Assembly: GCF_000297775.1 (NCBI RefSeq)
Contig: NZ_JH815519.1
Span: 153,836-217,692 of the forward strand
DNA: 63,857 nucleotides
Direction: 5' to 3'
Source: Sutterella wadsworthensis 2_1_59BFAA
GTDB lineage: Bacteria; Pseudomonadota; Gammaproteobacteria; Burkholderiales; Burkholderiaceae_F
The notes under the pieces were generated by a model. That model worked only from the letters and a program-made list of their open reading frames with translations, did no database searches and was not told the origin of the DNA. Made by a program: the position numbers and the translations under genes. Numbering within the stretch: the stretch's first letter is position 1; each line of letters starts with the position of its first letter. This document shows, one piece after another, positions 8,520 through 17,487 of the stretch.

Positions 8520-9059
8520 TTATTCGGCCTCCAGCTGCTTGATGAGGGGCTTGAGCTGCTCGTTCCAGATCTGCGGATCGAGCGGGTAGCTCACCTTGGC
8601 CCGGATCACGCCCTTCTTGTCGATGACGAAGGTCTCGGGAACGCCCGTGACGCCGAGGTCAAGACCGACCCGGTTCTTCACCTCGAAGACGACCATGTCG
8701 TAAGGATTGCCCTGCTGGCGCAGCATGTTGAGGGCGGCGCCAGGATTGTCCTTGTAGACGAAGCCAACGATCGGGGTCTTGAGGCCGTCCTTCTTGAGCT
8801 TGACCATGTAGGGGTGCTCCTGCTTGCAGGGAATGCACCACGTGGCCCAGACGTTGAGCATCCAGACCTTGCCCTTCATCTCCTCGGTGGAGAGCGTCTT
8901 CGTGGTGTCGAAGAGCGTCGGGAGCGACCACTGCGGCATCGGCTTGTTGATGAGCACGCTGGGCAACTGTCGCGGATCCATGTAGAGCCCCTTGAAGAGG
9001 AAGCCCGCGAGGACAATGAAGATTCCGAAAGGAATCAGATACTTGAGAGACTTGCTCAT
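8520..9059 (-). CDS. ccmG: Thiol:disulfide interchange protein CcmG/DsbE
   Basis: A 179-residue membrane-anchored periplasmic thioredoxin that reduces CcmH and apocytochromes. The N-terminal anchor spans about residues 8-26. The active site is in WATWCIPCKQEHP (Cys about 75 and 78), and the cis-proline loop is GVPETFVIDKKG (about 137-148). It lies between ccmF and ccmH with only a few bases between genes. Confidence 0.92.
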   Translation of the reverse strand: MSKSLKYLIPFGIFIVLAGFLFKGLYMDPRQLPSVLINKPMPQWSLPTLFDTTKTLSTEEMKGKVWMLNVWATWCIPCKQEHPYMVKLKKDGLKTPIVGFVYKDNPGAALNMLRQQGNPYDMVVFEVKNRVGLDLGVTGVPETFVIDKKGVIRAKVSYPLDPQIWNEQLKPLIKQLEAE

Positions 9060-9062
9060 GAC

Positions 9063-11021
9063 TTATTCTCCGTCAGCTTCGTTCTTCTGCTTGCGGCGGC
9101 GGTAGCGTCGGTCGGACGCGGCCCAAAGGCCAGCGGCGGCCATGATGATGCAGCCCCACCAGATCCAGGTGACGTAAGGCTTGTAGTAGGCGCGCACGAC
9201 CCAGCCGCCGTCATTGGTCGGCGTGCCGAGGCTCACGTACACGTCGCCCGTGATCGAGTGGCGGATGGCGGACTCGGTCATCGGCATCGAGTTTGAGCTG
9301 TAGTACTTGCGCTTTTCAGGATAGAGGTGCTGGAGCTCCCTGCCGTTCACGGAGAGCGTGAAATCGCCGCGGTCGGCCGTGTAGTTCGGGCCGCGGACGG
9401 TTTCGACGCCGTTGAACGTGAAGGTGTAGCCGGCGACCGTCACGGTCTCGCCTTCGTACATGCGCACGTCGCGTTCGGACTGGTAGCCCTTGACGAGCGC
9501 CACACCGATGATGAAGACGGCCACGCCGATGTGGGCGAGCTGCATGCCCCAGAAGGCGCGCGGCTGGCGCATCAGGCGGGCGAAGACATTGCCCGGCTGG
9601 TTGCGGATCTGATGACGGAACGTCTGGATCACGGCAAAGAAGACGAACATCGCGGACGTGCAGCCGAGGAAGACCCAGTGGCCGAACTCGCCCATGAGGA
9701 GCGGGATGGCGGCGCCGGCCACGATGGCGGCGACGAGGCACCAGGCGAGCTCGCGGGCGAGCGCCTTCGGATCGGCGTCCTTCCAGCGGGCGAGCGGACC
9801 CACGCCCATCAGGAACACGCACGGCAGCATGAGCGGACCGAAGACGGCGTCAAAGTACGGGGGGCCGACCGAGATCTTGCCTGCGTTGAGCGCGTCGAGG
9901 AAGAGCGGATAGAGCGTGCCGAGAAGCACGGCACCCATGGCCACGACGAGCAGCACGTTGTTGACGAGGAGCATCGACTCGCGGGAGATGAGCGAGAAGT
10001 TGCCGCCCAGACCCACCGTCGGGGCGCGCCATGCAAAGAGCAGGAACGAGAGGCCGATGACGATGATGAGGAAGGCCAGAATGAAGAGACCGCGCTCGGG
10101 GTCGGTCGCGAAGGCGTGCACCGAGGTGAGCACGCCGGAGCGCACGAGGAAGGTGCCGAGGAGCGAGAGCGAGAACGTCAGGATCGCGAGGAGCACCGTC
10201 CAGATGCGGAAGCAACCGCGCTTTTCGGTGACGGCGAGCGAGTGGATGAGCGCGGTGCCCGTGAGCCACGGCATGAACGAGGAGTTCTCGACCGGGTCCC
10301 AGAACCACCAGCCGCCCCAGCCGAGCTCGTAGTAGGCCCAGTAGGAGCCGAGCGCGATGCCGAGCGTGAGGAGCACCCAGGCGGCCGTCGTCCACGGACG
10401 CATCCAGCGGGCCCAGGCGGCGTCAAGACGACCGGAGATGAGCGCGGCGATCGCGAAGGCGAACGGCACGGCGAAGCCCACGTAGCCCAGATAGAGGAGC
10501 GGCGGATGGAAAACCATGCCCGGGTCCTGCAGCAGCGGATTGAGGTCCGCGCCCTCGGCGGGCGCAGGGAAGAGGCGCAGGAACGGATTGGAGGTGAGCA
10601 GCATGAAGAGGAGGAAGCCCATGCCGACGAGGCCGAGCACGCCCGTCACGCGGGCGACCATCTCGGCGGGCAGGCGGCGGGCGCAGAAGGCGACCGCGGC
10701 GCCCCACCATCCGAGCGTCACCGTCCAGAAGAGGATCGAGCCTTCGTGGGAGCCCCAGGTCGCGGCCACCTTGTAGTACCAGGGCAGAAGCGAGTTGGAG
10801 TTGTTCGCCACGTTGAGGACGGTGAAGTCCGACAGGTAGAACGAGTAGGCAAGGCAGCCAATGGCCACCGTGCCGAAGAACGCGTTGGCGGCAGCGGCGG
10901 GACGGGCGACCGCCATCAGCGCGCGGTTGCCCTTGGCAGCGCCGACAAGCGGGAGCACGCCCTGGACGATGCTCAACGCAAGGCACAGGATCAGTGCGAA
11001 GTGACCGATTTCAGGAATCAC
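9063..11021 (-). CDS. ccmF: Haem lyase subunit CcmF
   Basis: A large polytopic membrane protein, about 652 residues, that attaches haem to apocytochromes. The WWD haem-handling motif is visible as GGWWFWDPVENSSF, followed by MPWLTGTALIHSL. I chose the GTG at 11021 because it gives the conserved N-terminus (V/M)IPEIGHFALIL and has GGAG 7-8 bases upstream. The frame extends 19 codons further but without family likeness. A 147-bp gap separates it from ccmE, the only notable spacing between ccmC and ccmI, and this could hold an internal promoter. Confidence 0.93.
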   Translation of the reverse strand: MIPEIGHFALILCLALSIVQGVLPLVGAAKGNRALMAVARPAAAANAFFGTVAIGCLAYSFYLSDFTVLNVANNSNSLLPWYYKVAATWGSHEGSILFWTVTLGWWGAAVAFCARRLPAEMVARVTGVLGLVGMGFLLFMLLTSNPFLRLFPAPAEGADLNPLLQDPGMVFHPPLLYLGYVGFAVPFAFAIAALISGRLDAAWARWMRPWTTAAWVLLTLGIALGSYWAYYELGWGGWWFWDPVENSSFMPWLTGTALIHSLAVTEKRGCFRIWTVLLAILTFSLSLLGTFLVRSGVLTSVHAFATDPERGLFILAFLIIVIGLSFLLFAWRAPTVGLGGNFSLISRESMLLVNNVLLVVAMGAVLLGTLYPLFLDALNAGKISVGPPYFDAVFGPLMLPCVFLMGVGPLARWKDADPKALARELAWCLVAAIVAGAAIPLLMGEFGHWVFLGCTSAMFVFFAVIQTFRHQIRNQPGNVFARLMRQPRAFWGMQLAHIGVAVFIIGVALVKGYQSERDVRMYEGETVTVAGYTFTFNGVETVRGPNYTADRGDFTLSVNGRELQHLYPEKRKYYSSNSMPMTESAIRHSITGDVYVSLGTPTNDGGWVVRAYYKPYVTWIWWGCIIMAAAGLWAASDRRYRRRKQKNEADGE

Positions 11022-11168
11022 TTGTTTTCTCCGGTTTGTGTATGGGGACGGATGCTTCCGTCTTCTCTCTTTATGCAAGCAAGGGCATGGCCGCTTTGCC
11101 TGGCCCTCGGGTCAGGCGGGCGGTCACACCCGGCTCAATAAAAACTCAATTGACTGGAAGGGCAGGCA

Positions 11169-11642
11169 TCAGGACTTCGCGGCCTGGGCCTGCTCGGCCT
11201 GCTTCTTGGCTACGCCCGCCTTGTGGGCGTCTTCGAGAGCCTTGGCAGCCTCGGGCGGCATGTAGTTCTCGTCGTGCTTGGCGAGCACTTCGGAGGCGCA
11301 GAAGACGCCCTGCTCGTCGAGCTTGCCCTGGGCCACGACGCCCTGGCCTTCGGCGAAGAGGTCGGGGAGGATGCCCTTGTACTGGACGGGAACGATCTTG
11401 GCGGTGTCGGTGATACCGAAGGTGACGGTCACGCCGTCGGCCTGGCGCTTGACGCTGCCGGGCTCGACCACGCCGCCGAGCCTGAACGTGCGGCCCGTCG
11501 GGGCTTCCTTCGCGGCCACCTGCGTGGGCGAGAAGAAGAAGACGAGGTTTTCATTGAATGCCTGCAGGGCGAGCGTCACGCCGGCGCCGACGGCCACGAC
11601 GGCCGCGCCGATGAGGGCGAGTTTCTTGGTCTTCGAGTCCAT
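11169..11642 (-). CDS. ccmE: Haem chaperone CcmE
   Basis: A 157-residue periplasmic haem chaperone with an N-terminal anchor (about 8-27) and an OB-fold domain. The haem-binding signature is [11 protein letters not shown], whose histidine (about 123) forms the covalent bond to haem, with the tyrosine four residues later. The tail is Ala/Lys/Gln-rich. It follows ccmD closely (11646). Confidence 0.93.
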   Translation of the reverse strand: MDSKTKKLALIGAAVVAVGAGVTLALQAFNENLVFFFSPTQVAAKEAPTGRTFRLGGVVEPGSVKRQADGVTVTFGITDTAKIVPVQYKGILPDLFAEGQGVVAQGKLDEQGVFCASEVLAKHDENYMPPEAAKALEDAHKAGVAKKQAEQAQAAKS

Positions 11643-11645
11643 GGT

Positions 11646-11834
11646 TTACATCTCCAGCGTCGATTTGGCTGCACGGGCCTCGCGGGCGAGGCGAGCGCAG
11701 ATCTTGGCGCGGCGGGCGCGCAGGGAAAAGATTTCGTAGATCACGGCGACGAGCAGCGCGCCGTAGGCGCACCAAACGAAGTAGCCGTGGCCGTTCATGT
11801 AGATGAAGTCGGAAAGACTGTTCCAGTTGTTCAC
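11646..11834 (-). CDS. ccmD: Haem exporter accessory protein CcmD
   Basis: A 62-residue single-helix membrane protein that helps release holo-CcmE from CcmC. The GTG at 11832-11834 overlaps the ccmC stop by four bases (GTGA), the usual translational coupling. It contains MNGHGYFVWCAYG (about 13-25), a typical CcmD stretch, and a basic C-terminus. Confidence 0.88.
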   Translation of the reverse strand: MNNWNSLSDFIYMNGHGYFVWCAYGALLVAVIYEIFSLRARRAKICARLAREARAAKSTLEM

Positions 11835-12556
11835 AGCTTGCCCTCCAAGGCCGCTTCCTTGGTCCAGTTCTCGCGGCGTTCGCGTTCGAGGATGATGGAG
11901 CGGGTGCGGGCGAGGACCATGCCGGCACCGTAGCACATGCCCGCCACGACCATGATGAGGAGCGTGTAGAGCATGATGGGCGCAATGGAGGAGCCCCTCG
12001 ACGTGATCGAGGCGCCCTGATGGAGCGTGTTCCACCACTGCACGGAGAAGTAGATGATCGGCACGTTGATCACGCCCACGATGCTGATGACGCTCGCGGC
12101 GCGGTCGGCGCGGCGCTTGTCGTCAATGGCGGAGTGCAGCGCGATGAAGCCGAGATAGAGGAAGAAGAGGATGAGCTCCGACGTCAGGCGAGCGTCCCAC
12201 ACCCAGTACGTGCCCCAGGTCGGACGGCCCCAGAAGGCGCCAGAGAAGAGCGCGATGAAGGCCATCAGCGCGCCCGTGGGGGCCATCGCCTGGGCAAGCA
12301 TGAAGCAGATGCGGTTGTTGCGCCACAGACCGATGGCGCTGAAGACAGCCATCAGCACGTAGAGCAGCATCGAGAGCCAGGCGGCCGAGACGTGGATGAA
12401 GATGATGCGGTAGGAGTTGCCCTGGCGCGCATCGACCGGGCACACGAAGAAGCCCAGGTAGAAGCCCACGACGAAGAGCACGAGTGCCAGCCCGAGAATC
12501 CACGGGATGACCTTGCCTGCGAGGCGGTAGAAGTTCTGAGGGTCGGATAAGCTCAT
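11831..12556 (-). CDS. ccmC: Haem handling protein CcmC
   Basis: A 241-residue six-helix membrane protein that loads haem onto CcmE. The WWD motif is present as WGTYWVWDARLTSELILFF (about 125-143), with the conserved histidines in IIFIHVSAAW and NTLHQGASI. A 58-bp gap separates it from ccmB upstream. Confidence 0.93.
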   Translation of the reverse strand: MSLSDPQNFYRLAGKVIPWILGLALVLFVVGFYLGFFVCPVDARQGNSYRIIFIHVSAAWLSMLLYVLMAVFSAIGLWRNNRICFMLAQAMAPTGALMAFIALFSGAFWGRPTWGTYWVWDARLTSELILFFLYLGFIALHSAIDDKRRADRAASVISIVGVINVPIIYFSVQWWNTLHQGASITSRGSSIAPIMLYTLLIMVVAGMCYGAGMVLARTRSIILERERRENWTKEAALEGKL

Positions 12557-12614
12557 CTTGATCAGGTCTCCGAATATATTTTCAAAAGTCTTTCCAGCGT
12601 TCGCTTCGCCCGCA

Positions 12615-13283
12615 TCAACTTTCGGCGATGCGAAGGGCCGCGGACACGGCCATCGGGGCGAGCGCGAGACTCAGCAGCGTCAGGCCGCCCACGATCATGA
12701 AGTGCGCGGCGGGGCTCATCGAGACGGCGACCGCCTGGCTGGCGCCCGCGCCGAAGATGAGGACGGGAATGTAGAGCGGAAGCACGAGCAGGCTCGTGAG
12801 CACGCCGCCTCCGCGAAGGCCGAGCGTGAGTGCGGCGCCCACGGCTCCCACGAGGGAGAGGACCGGCGTGCCGAGGAAGAGGCTCGCGACCATCACAAGG
12901 GTCACGTCGAGCGGCAGGTCGAAGAGGATGCCGAAAACCGCGGCGAAGATCGTCATCGGAACGCCCGTGACGAGCCAGTGCGCGAAGACCTTGGCTACGA
13001 CCACCACGGGAAGCGGCTCGGCGGTGACGAGCATCTGCTCGAGCGTGCCGTCGGCATGATCGGCCTCGAACATGCGCGGCAGCGAGAGAAGCGCGGCGAG
13101 AAGCGCGGCGACCCACACGACGCCGGGGGCGATCGAGCGGAGGATGTTGGTTTCGGCGCCCACGCCGAGCGGCACGAGCGTCACGACGACCGCAAAGAAG
13201 AAGATCACCTGCGCAAGGTCGGACTTGCGGCGGAAGGCGAGCATCAGGTCGCGGCGGAGGATGATTCGGAAAAGCTTGAACAT
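12615..13283 (-). CDS. ccmB: Haem exporter permease CcmB
   Basis: A 222-residue membrane protein with six predicted helices, the permease partner of CcmA in the ABC complex that releases holo-CcmE. It starts with the family-typical MFKLFRIILRRDLMLAFRRKSD, and FEADHADGTLEQML lies in the first cytoplasmic loop. The gene begins 14 bases after the ccmA stop. Confidence 0.9.
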   Translation of the reverse strand: MFKLFRIILRRDLMLAFRRKSDLAQVIFFFAVVVTLVPLGVGAETNILRSIAPGVVWVAALLAALLSLPRMFEADHADGTLEQMLVTAEPLPVVVVAKVFAHWLVTGVPMTIFAAVFGILFDLPLDVTLVMVASLFLGTPVLSLVGAVGAALTLGLRGGGVLTSLLVLPLYIPVLIFGAGASQAVAVSMSPAAHFMIVGGLTLLSLALAPMAVSAALRIAES

Positions 13284-13297
13284 GACTGCGGCGCTCC

Positions 13298-14005
13298 TTA
13301 CCTTGCGTTGTCCGCTTCAAGAGCGCTTTCGTTGTCGAGCGCAGCCTCGACCGCCGTGCGGCGGCGCGGGGACCAGCGTTCGGGCTCGATGACGAGGTAT
13401 TCGACGCCGTCGACGGACACTTCCTGATGGGTGACGAGCATCACGATGCCGCCCGACCTGACATGCTCGCCCACGAGGTCCGCAAGGCGGGCGACGCCGC
13501 GCACGTCGAGCGCGGTGAAGGGCTCGTCGAGAACCCAGAGCGTCACGGAGCGGGAAAGCCAGAGGCGGGCGAGCGCGACGCGGCGGCGCTGGCCCTGAGA
13601 GAGCTGGCCCGCGGGCACGTCGACGAAGTCGGCCAGGCCCACGGCGTCAAGTGCGTCAAGCGCGGCGTTCTCCGTGACGGGCACGGCCGCCACGTTGGCA
13701 TTGATCATCACGTTCTCGAGCACCGACAGGTCGTCCTTGACGCCGTTGCGGTGTCCGATGTAGCAGAGCTCGCGCCAGAAGTCCTGGGCGGCCTTCTCGA
13801 CGGGAACACCCCTCCAGCGCACCTCACCCTCGACGGGACGCATGAGGCCCGTCATCAGTCGCAGAAGCGTCGTCTTGCCCGCACCGTTGCTGCCGGCGAT
13901 GCGCACGAGCGTGCCGGGCTTCACGGCGAACGAGAGATTCCTAAAAAGCGTCCTCTCCCCGCGCTCGCAGGTAAGGCCGCAGACTTCAAGAATGGCTTCT
14001 GACAT
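13298..14005 (-). CDS. ccmA: Cytochrome c biogenesis ATPase CcmA
   Basis: A 235-residue ABC ATPase. Walker A is GSNGAGKTTLL (about 38-48), the signature is LSQGQRRRVALARL (about 134-147), Walker B is WVLDEPFTALD, and the switch is VTHQ. It powers CcmBCDE. It is the first gene of the minus-strand ccm cluster, so the promoter should lie within 14006-14460. A 30-residue C-terminal tail is poorly conserved. Confidence 0.93.
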   Translation of the reverse strand: MSEAILEVCGLTCERGERTLFRNLSFAVKPGTLVRIAGSNGAGKTTLLRLMTGLMRPVEGEVRWRGVPVEKAAQDFWRELCYIGHRNGVKDDLSVLENVMINANVAAVPVTENAALDALDAVGLADFVDVPAGQLSQGQRRRVALARLWLSRSVTLWVLDEPFTALDVRGVARLADLVGEHVRSGGIVMLVTHQEVSVDGVEYLVIEPERWSPRRRTAVEAALDNESALEADNAR

Positions 14006-14460
14006 GTGTGAAACGGAGGGTCCTGTTGACGTTGTTGACGGGCACGGTTCGGGCCCGGATGGTCTTGTGTCAGGAAGTGTAGGGAGGCCGTATTAAGCAT
14101 TGCTTACAAAATGTCTCTTCTTCCAACCGTGCCAACCCTAGTGGCACAGGGCCCGAGAACCCGAAAAACTCACAGAGCAGCAGGCATTTTCAGCAAATCA
14201 CCGCCCCTTCGGCCCGTCTTTCCTCATCTCCCCGAACCTTATGAAACGAGGACGCGGGCGCCCGCATGCGGCCGCGGCCTTCTCAGAGGCCCCGACGCCT
14301 ATCGGCGAGATTGAGAAAGCCTTCCCTTTTCGTCCATTTTTCTGTTTCTTGCTCCATGCACCGCGCCTCGCGACGCCCGGGCGGAATCCCGCTAAAATGT
14401 CGGAACCATCGCCCGCCCGTATGCGGCGCGGCCTCCGACCATTCGACAGACTTTCTACCC
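14006..14460. other. 455-bp divergent intergenic region
   Basis: No convincing gene is seen. It must hold the ccm promoter (minus strand) and the promoter of the small lipoprotein (plus strand). One inverted repeat, GTGCCA/TGGCAC (14129-14147), stands out. Short plus-strand frames here have no coding character. Confidence 0.5.
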
Positions 14461-14874
14461 ATGCATATGAAGCGCACTCTGATCATCGGCACCGCCCTCG
14501 CCGCCCTTCTTCTCTCCGGTTGCGAAGCCCTTCAGGAGGAACGCCAGAACTTCCTCGACCGCGAGGAGAAGATCACGAACGTGGTCGGCAACGTCTGGCG
14601 CATCGAGGCCGTCTGGCCCGGACACGTCGAGGGCAACCGCCTCGCCGACCACCTCCATGAACGCGCCCGCATGCACTGCGACCGCCAGCACATGGCCATG
14701 CTGCCCGTCAACGGTTCCTCGACCAACGGCAAGAAGGACGGCAGCCGTCCCGCCTCCGCATGGCTCGAATTCCGCTGCCAGCCGGGTCTGGACTACCGCC
14801 CCGAATACAAGGGCCTCACCGGCACCTTCGAGATTGACGACCTGACGACGCTCGAAAACACGCAGGGCAAGTGA
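14461..14874 (+). CDS. Small lipoprotein, hypothetical
   Basis: About 137 residues with a lipoprotein signal peptide: a charged start (KRT), a hydrophobic core and the lipobox LLSGC at about residues 16-20. Glu follows the cysteine, so outer-membrane sorting is expected. The mature part is soluble with two further cysteines (MHCDRQ and EFRCQPG) that might form a disulfide. There is no family recognition. Two in-frame ATGs (14461 and 14467) are equally plausible starts. A strong terminator follows. Confidence 0.65.
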   Translation: MHMKRTLIIGTALAALLLSGCEALQEERQNFLDREEKITNVVGNVWRIEAVWPGHVEGNRLADHLHERARMHCDRQHMAMLPVNGSSTNGKKDGSRPASAWLEFRCQPGLDYRPEYKGLTGTFEIDDLTTLENTQGK

Positions 14875-14903
14875 GCCCGAGTGCCCCTTCCGGCTCCCGC
14901 ACC

Positions 14904-14931
14904 GCCCGCACGCCTTCGTGCGGGCTTTTTT
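14904..14931 (+). terminator. Intrinsic terminator after the lipoprotein gene
   Basis: GCCCGCACG (14904-14912) and CGTGCGGGC (14917-14925) form a stem with a CCTT loop, followed by a run of T. Confidence 0.85.
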
Positions 14932-15050
14932 GCACCTCCCCGCCAACGCCCGCCGCTCAGGCGTTTTCGTACGGAAGGGAGTTTCCCTCAGTGTTTTCCC
15001 CGCCCGCAAGGGGGTTGGGACTGCTTAAATAACGGACATACAATAAGAGA

Positions 15051-16844
15051 ATGTCCGTCTCGCCAAGCTCATCCGCCCGACTCGCAGGGGCGGCCGCCGC
15101 CATCCTTCTTGCGTCCGCACCGGTCTTCGTCCATGCGGCCCCGGGAGCCGTGCCGCCCGTCGTGGTCGCCGTGCAGGCCTCGGGCTCGGGTGCGATCGAG
15201 CGAAGCTTCATCAGTGCGAGCGTGGACCATCTCACCTATGCGCTTCCGGACACGCCGCTCGTATTCCGCTACCTGCCGCTCGGCGAGATCCAGAAGCTCG
15301 CCGAGTCGAGAAGAGTCGACTTCGTGCTCGCGCCGCCCGACGGCTACGTCGTTCTCGAACGCTTCTTCGGCGCCCGCTCGCTCGTGAGCCAGACGATCCG
15401 CGAATCCTCCTCGGCCGACTCGGTCCTGGGCATCGTCGTCGCCGTGAACGCCGCGAAGGCTCCCGACGCCTCCGCCTCCGTCCTCAACGGCGCCTCCATT
15501 CTCGTGCCTGAACTTGACGGCATGCCCGCCCGCATGCTCAGGCGAGAGCTCATGCACGCAGGCGTCGAGCGCGCCGTGCCCGAAGCCCTGCGCACGAAGA
15601 CGGACGATCCCGAAGGCGCCATTCTTGAAGCCGTCGCCTCGGGACGCGCCGACGCGGGCATCCTGCCCGCCTGCTACGTCGAGCGGCTCTCCGCGACCGA
15701 TCCCAAAAGACTTTCGGGCATCAGGCTCGTCACGACCGACCGTGCCTCGCAGACGAGGTGCAGGTCCTTCTCCGTCTTCTATCCCGGCTGGACGCTCGCC
15801 TCCTTTCCGCACACGCCGCCCGAACTCAACGCGCTCGTCTCGGGCACGCTGCTGGGCATGCCCACGGACGCCGACGGCTGCGACTGGCGGCCGGGCGCAC
15901 GATACGACGCCGTGCACGAGCTTCTTGAGGCGCTCGGCGACGCGGCCTACCTGCGCCAGTCCCAGTTCAGCTGGGAGGCCTTCGTCAGAAACTACGGCGT
16001 CTGGCTCGCATTTCTCGCCGCCGTGCTGCTCGGCATCGTCGTGCACAGCGTGCGCGCCGAATACCTGATCCGCCGCCGCACCACGGAGCTGATGCGGGCC
16101 GTGGAGGAGAAGCGGCGCGTCGAGGAGGAAGCCAAACGCTACAACGAAAGGCTCGTCGCGATGGAGCGTGCGGGCCTCGTGGGCGAGCTCTCCTCGATGA
16201 TCGCGCACGAGCTCAAGCAGCCGCTCGCCGTCATCCGCAACTACGCCCGCGGCCTCTCCCGCACCATGGCCCACGGCGGCTCCACCGACCCCGAGGTCTT
16301 CAGGACCGTACTCGCCAAGATCGACTCCCAGAGCACGAAGGCCTCGGACATCATCGACCACGTCAGAAGCTTCGCAAGACAGCCCGCCCAACCCGTGCCG
16401 ACGTCTCTCTCGGACCTTGCCGAAAAGGCGATCGCACAGTTCTGCGCCACGCGCGGACTCGAGGTCTCCAGGCGCATCGAGCCCGGCGTCACGATCCTCG
16501 CCGACGCGCTCGAGATGGAGCTTCTCATCAGCAATCTTCTCAAGAACGCCGCAGACGCCACGGCAGGCACTGATGACGCCGTCATCCGCGCGAGCCTCTC
16601 CGCAGAGGACGGCACGGCCATGCTCACGATCTCGGACAACGGCCCGAGGCTCACCGACGAGCAGTTCGCCCGCCTCACCATCCCGCTCAACACCTCGAAG
16701 CCCCAGGGCCTCGGCCTCGGACTCGTGATCGTGCGCCGCATCGCCGAATCCGCACGCGGCCGCGTACTCTTCGAGCGGCTTCCCGAACGAGGTCTCGCCA
16801 TCACCGTCAGCCTGCCCGTCTGCGAACAAAACAACAGGACTTGA
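15051..16844 (+). CDS. Sensor histidine kinase with PhnD-type periplasmic ligand domain (TtrS-like)
   Basis: A 597-residue kinase. Residues 1-29 are a signal peptide. Residues about 35-300 form a type-2 periplasmic-binding (PhnD/TtrS-like) sensor domain. One membrane helix lies near 316-334 and a short coiled coil follows. The DHp helix has the H-box AHELKQPLAVIRNY (His about 386), and the ATPase domain has the N-box NLLKNAADA (about 498) and G-boxes DNGP and GLGLGLVI. TtrS, the tetrathionate sensor, has this layout, but tetrathionate reductase is not nearby. The two flavoproteins just downstream are the likely regulated reductase, so the ligand is probably their substrate. The partner regulator starts one base after its stop. 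Confidence 0.85.
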   Translation: MSVSPSSSARLAGAAAAILLASAPVFVHAAPGAVPPVVVAVQASGSGAIERSFISASVDHLTYALPDTPLVFRYLPLGEIQKLAESRRVDFVLAPPDGYVVLERFFGARSLVSQTIRESSSADSVLGIVVAVNAAKAPDASASVLNGASILVPELDGMPARMLRRELMHAGVERAVPEALRTKTDDPEGAILEAVASGRADAGILPACYVERLSATDPKRLSGIRLVTTDRASQTRCRSFSVFYPGWTLASFPHTPPELNALVSGTLLGMPTDADGCDWRPGARYDAVHELLEALGDAAYLRQSQFSWEAFVRNYGVWLAFLAAVLLGIVVHSVRAEYLIRRRTTELMRAVEEKRRVEEEAKRYNERLVAMERAGLVGELSSMIAHELKQPLAVIRNYARGLSRTMAHGGSTDPEVFRTVLAKIDSQSTKASDIIDHVRSFARQPAQPVPTSLSDLAEKAIAQFCATRGLEVSRRIEPGVTILADALEMELLISNLLKNAADATAGTDDAVIRASLSAEDGTAMLTISDNGPRLTDEQFARLTIPLNTSKPQGLGLGLVIVRRIAESARGRVLFERLPERGLAITVSLPVCEQNNRT

Positions 16845-16845
16845 A

Positions 16846-17463
16846 ATGCCGGCAAACTCGCTTTCCCTCATCCGCATCGTCGACGACGACGCAGAAATGC
16901 GCGAATCGCTCGAATTCCTGCTCTCCACCGAAGGGTGGAAGTCCCGCAGCTACGCATCGGCCGAGGCCTTCCTCGAGACCGACGACGTCATGGTGCCGGG
17001 ATGCCTCATCCTCGACATCCGCATGCCCGGCCTGAGCGGCCTGCAGCTTCAGGAGCTTCTGAAGAAGAAGGACTATTCGCTTCCCATCCTCTTCATCACC
17101 GCGCACGGCGACATCACGATGGCCGTCGAGGCGGTCAAGAACGGCGCCTTCGACTTCCTGCCCAAGCCGCTCGATGATGAAAAGCTGCTCGCGAGCGTCG
17201 AGAAGGCCATCGCGCTCGATTGGGAGCGGCGCTCGCACCACACGAGTCACACCGCCGCCATGAAGGACCTCGCCACGCTCACGCCGCGCGAGCGCGAAGT
17301 TGCGGGCCTTGTCGCCGAAGGCCTCCTCAACAAGGTGATCGCCGAACGCCTCGGCATTGCGGAAAAGACCGTCCAGATCCACCGCGGGCAGGTCTGCCGC
17401 AAGCTCAAGGTCCGCTCCGCAGTCGAGATCTCCCGCATTCTGGATCAGGCCGAAGGCCGCTGA
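16846..17463 (+). CDS. FixJ/TtrR-type response regulator
   Basis: A 205-residue receiver plus LuxR-type HTH protein. The phospho-acceptor is the Asp in LILDIRMPG (about residue 56), and the receiver also shows VDDD near the start and ITAHG and FLPKPL later. The DNA-binding domain (about 140-200) begins LTPREREV and has the recognition region NKVIAERLGIAEKTVQ. It is translationally coupled to the kinase. It probably activates the convergent flavoprotein pair, but I found no shared operator to prove it. Confidence 0.87.
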   Translation: MPANSLSLIRIVDDDAEMRESLEFLLSTEGWKSRSYASAEAFLETDDVMVPGCLILDIRMPGLSGLQLQELLKKKDYSLPILFITAHGDITMAVEAVKNGAFDFLPKPLDDEKLLASVEKAIALDWERRSHHTSHTAAMKDLATLTPREREVAGLVAEGLLNKVIAERLGIAEKTVQIHRGQVCRKLKVRSAVEISRILDQAEGR

Positions 17464-17487
17464 GGCCGGCCCGCATTCTTCCTGCCG

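Noticed and set aside
9327-11141. Plus-strand open frame of about 600 codons opposite ccmF
   Set aside because: Shadow frame; composition (Glu/Arg/His-rich) reflects the complement of a hydrophobic membrane protein.
15051-17463. Naming the two-component pair ttrS/ttrR
   Set aside because: Domain layout fits, but no tetrathionate reductase is nearby, so the ligand is not established.
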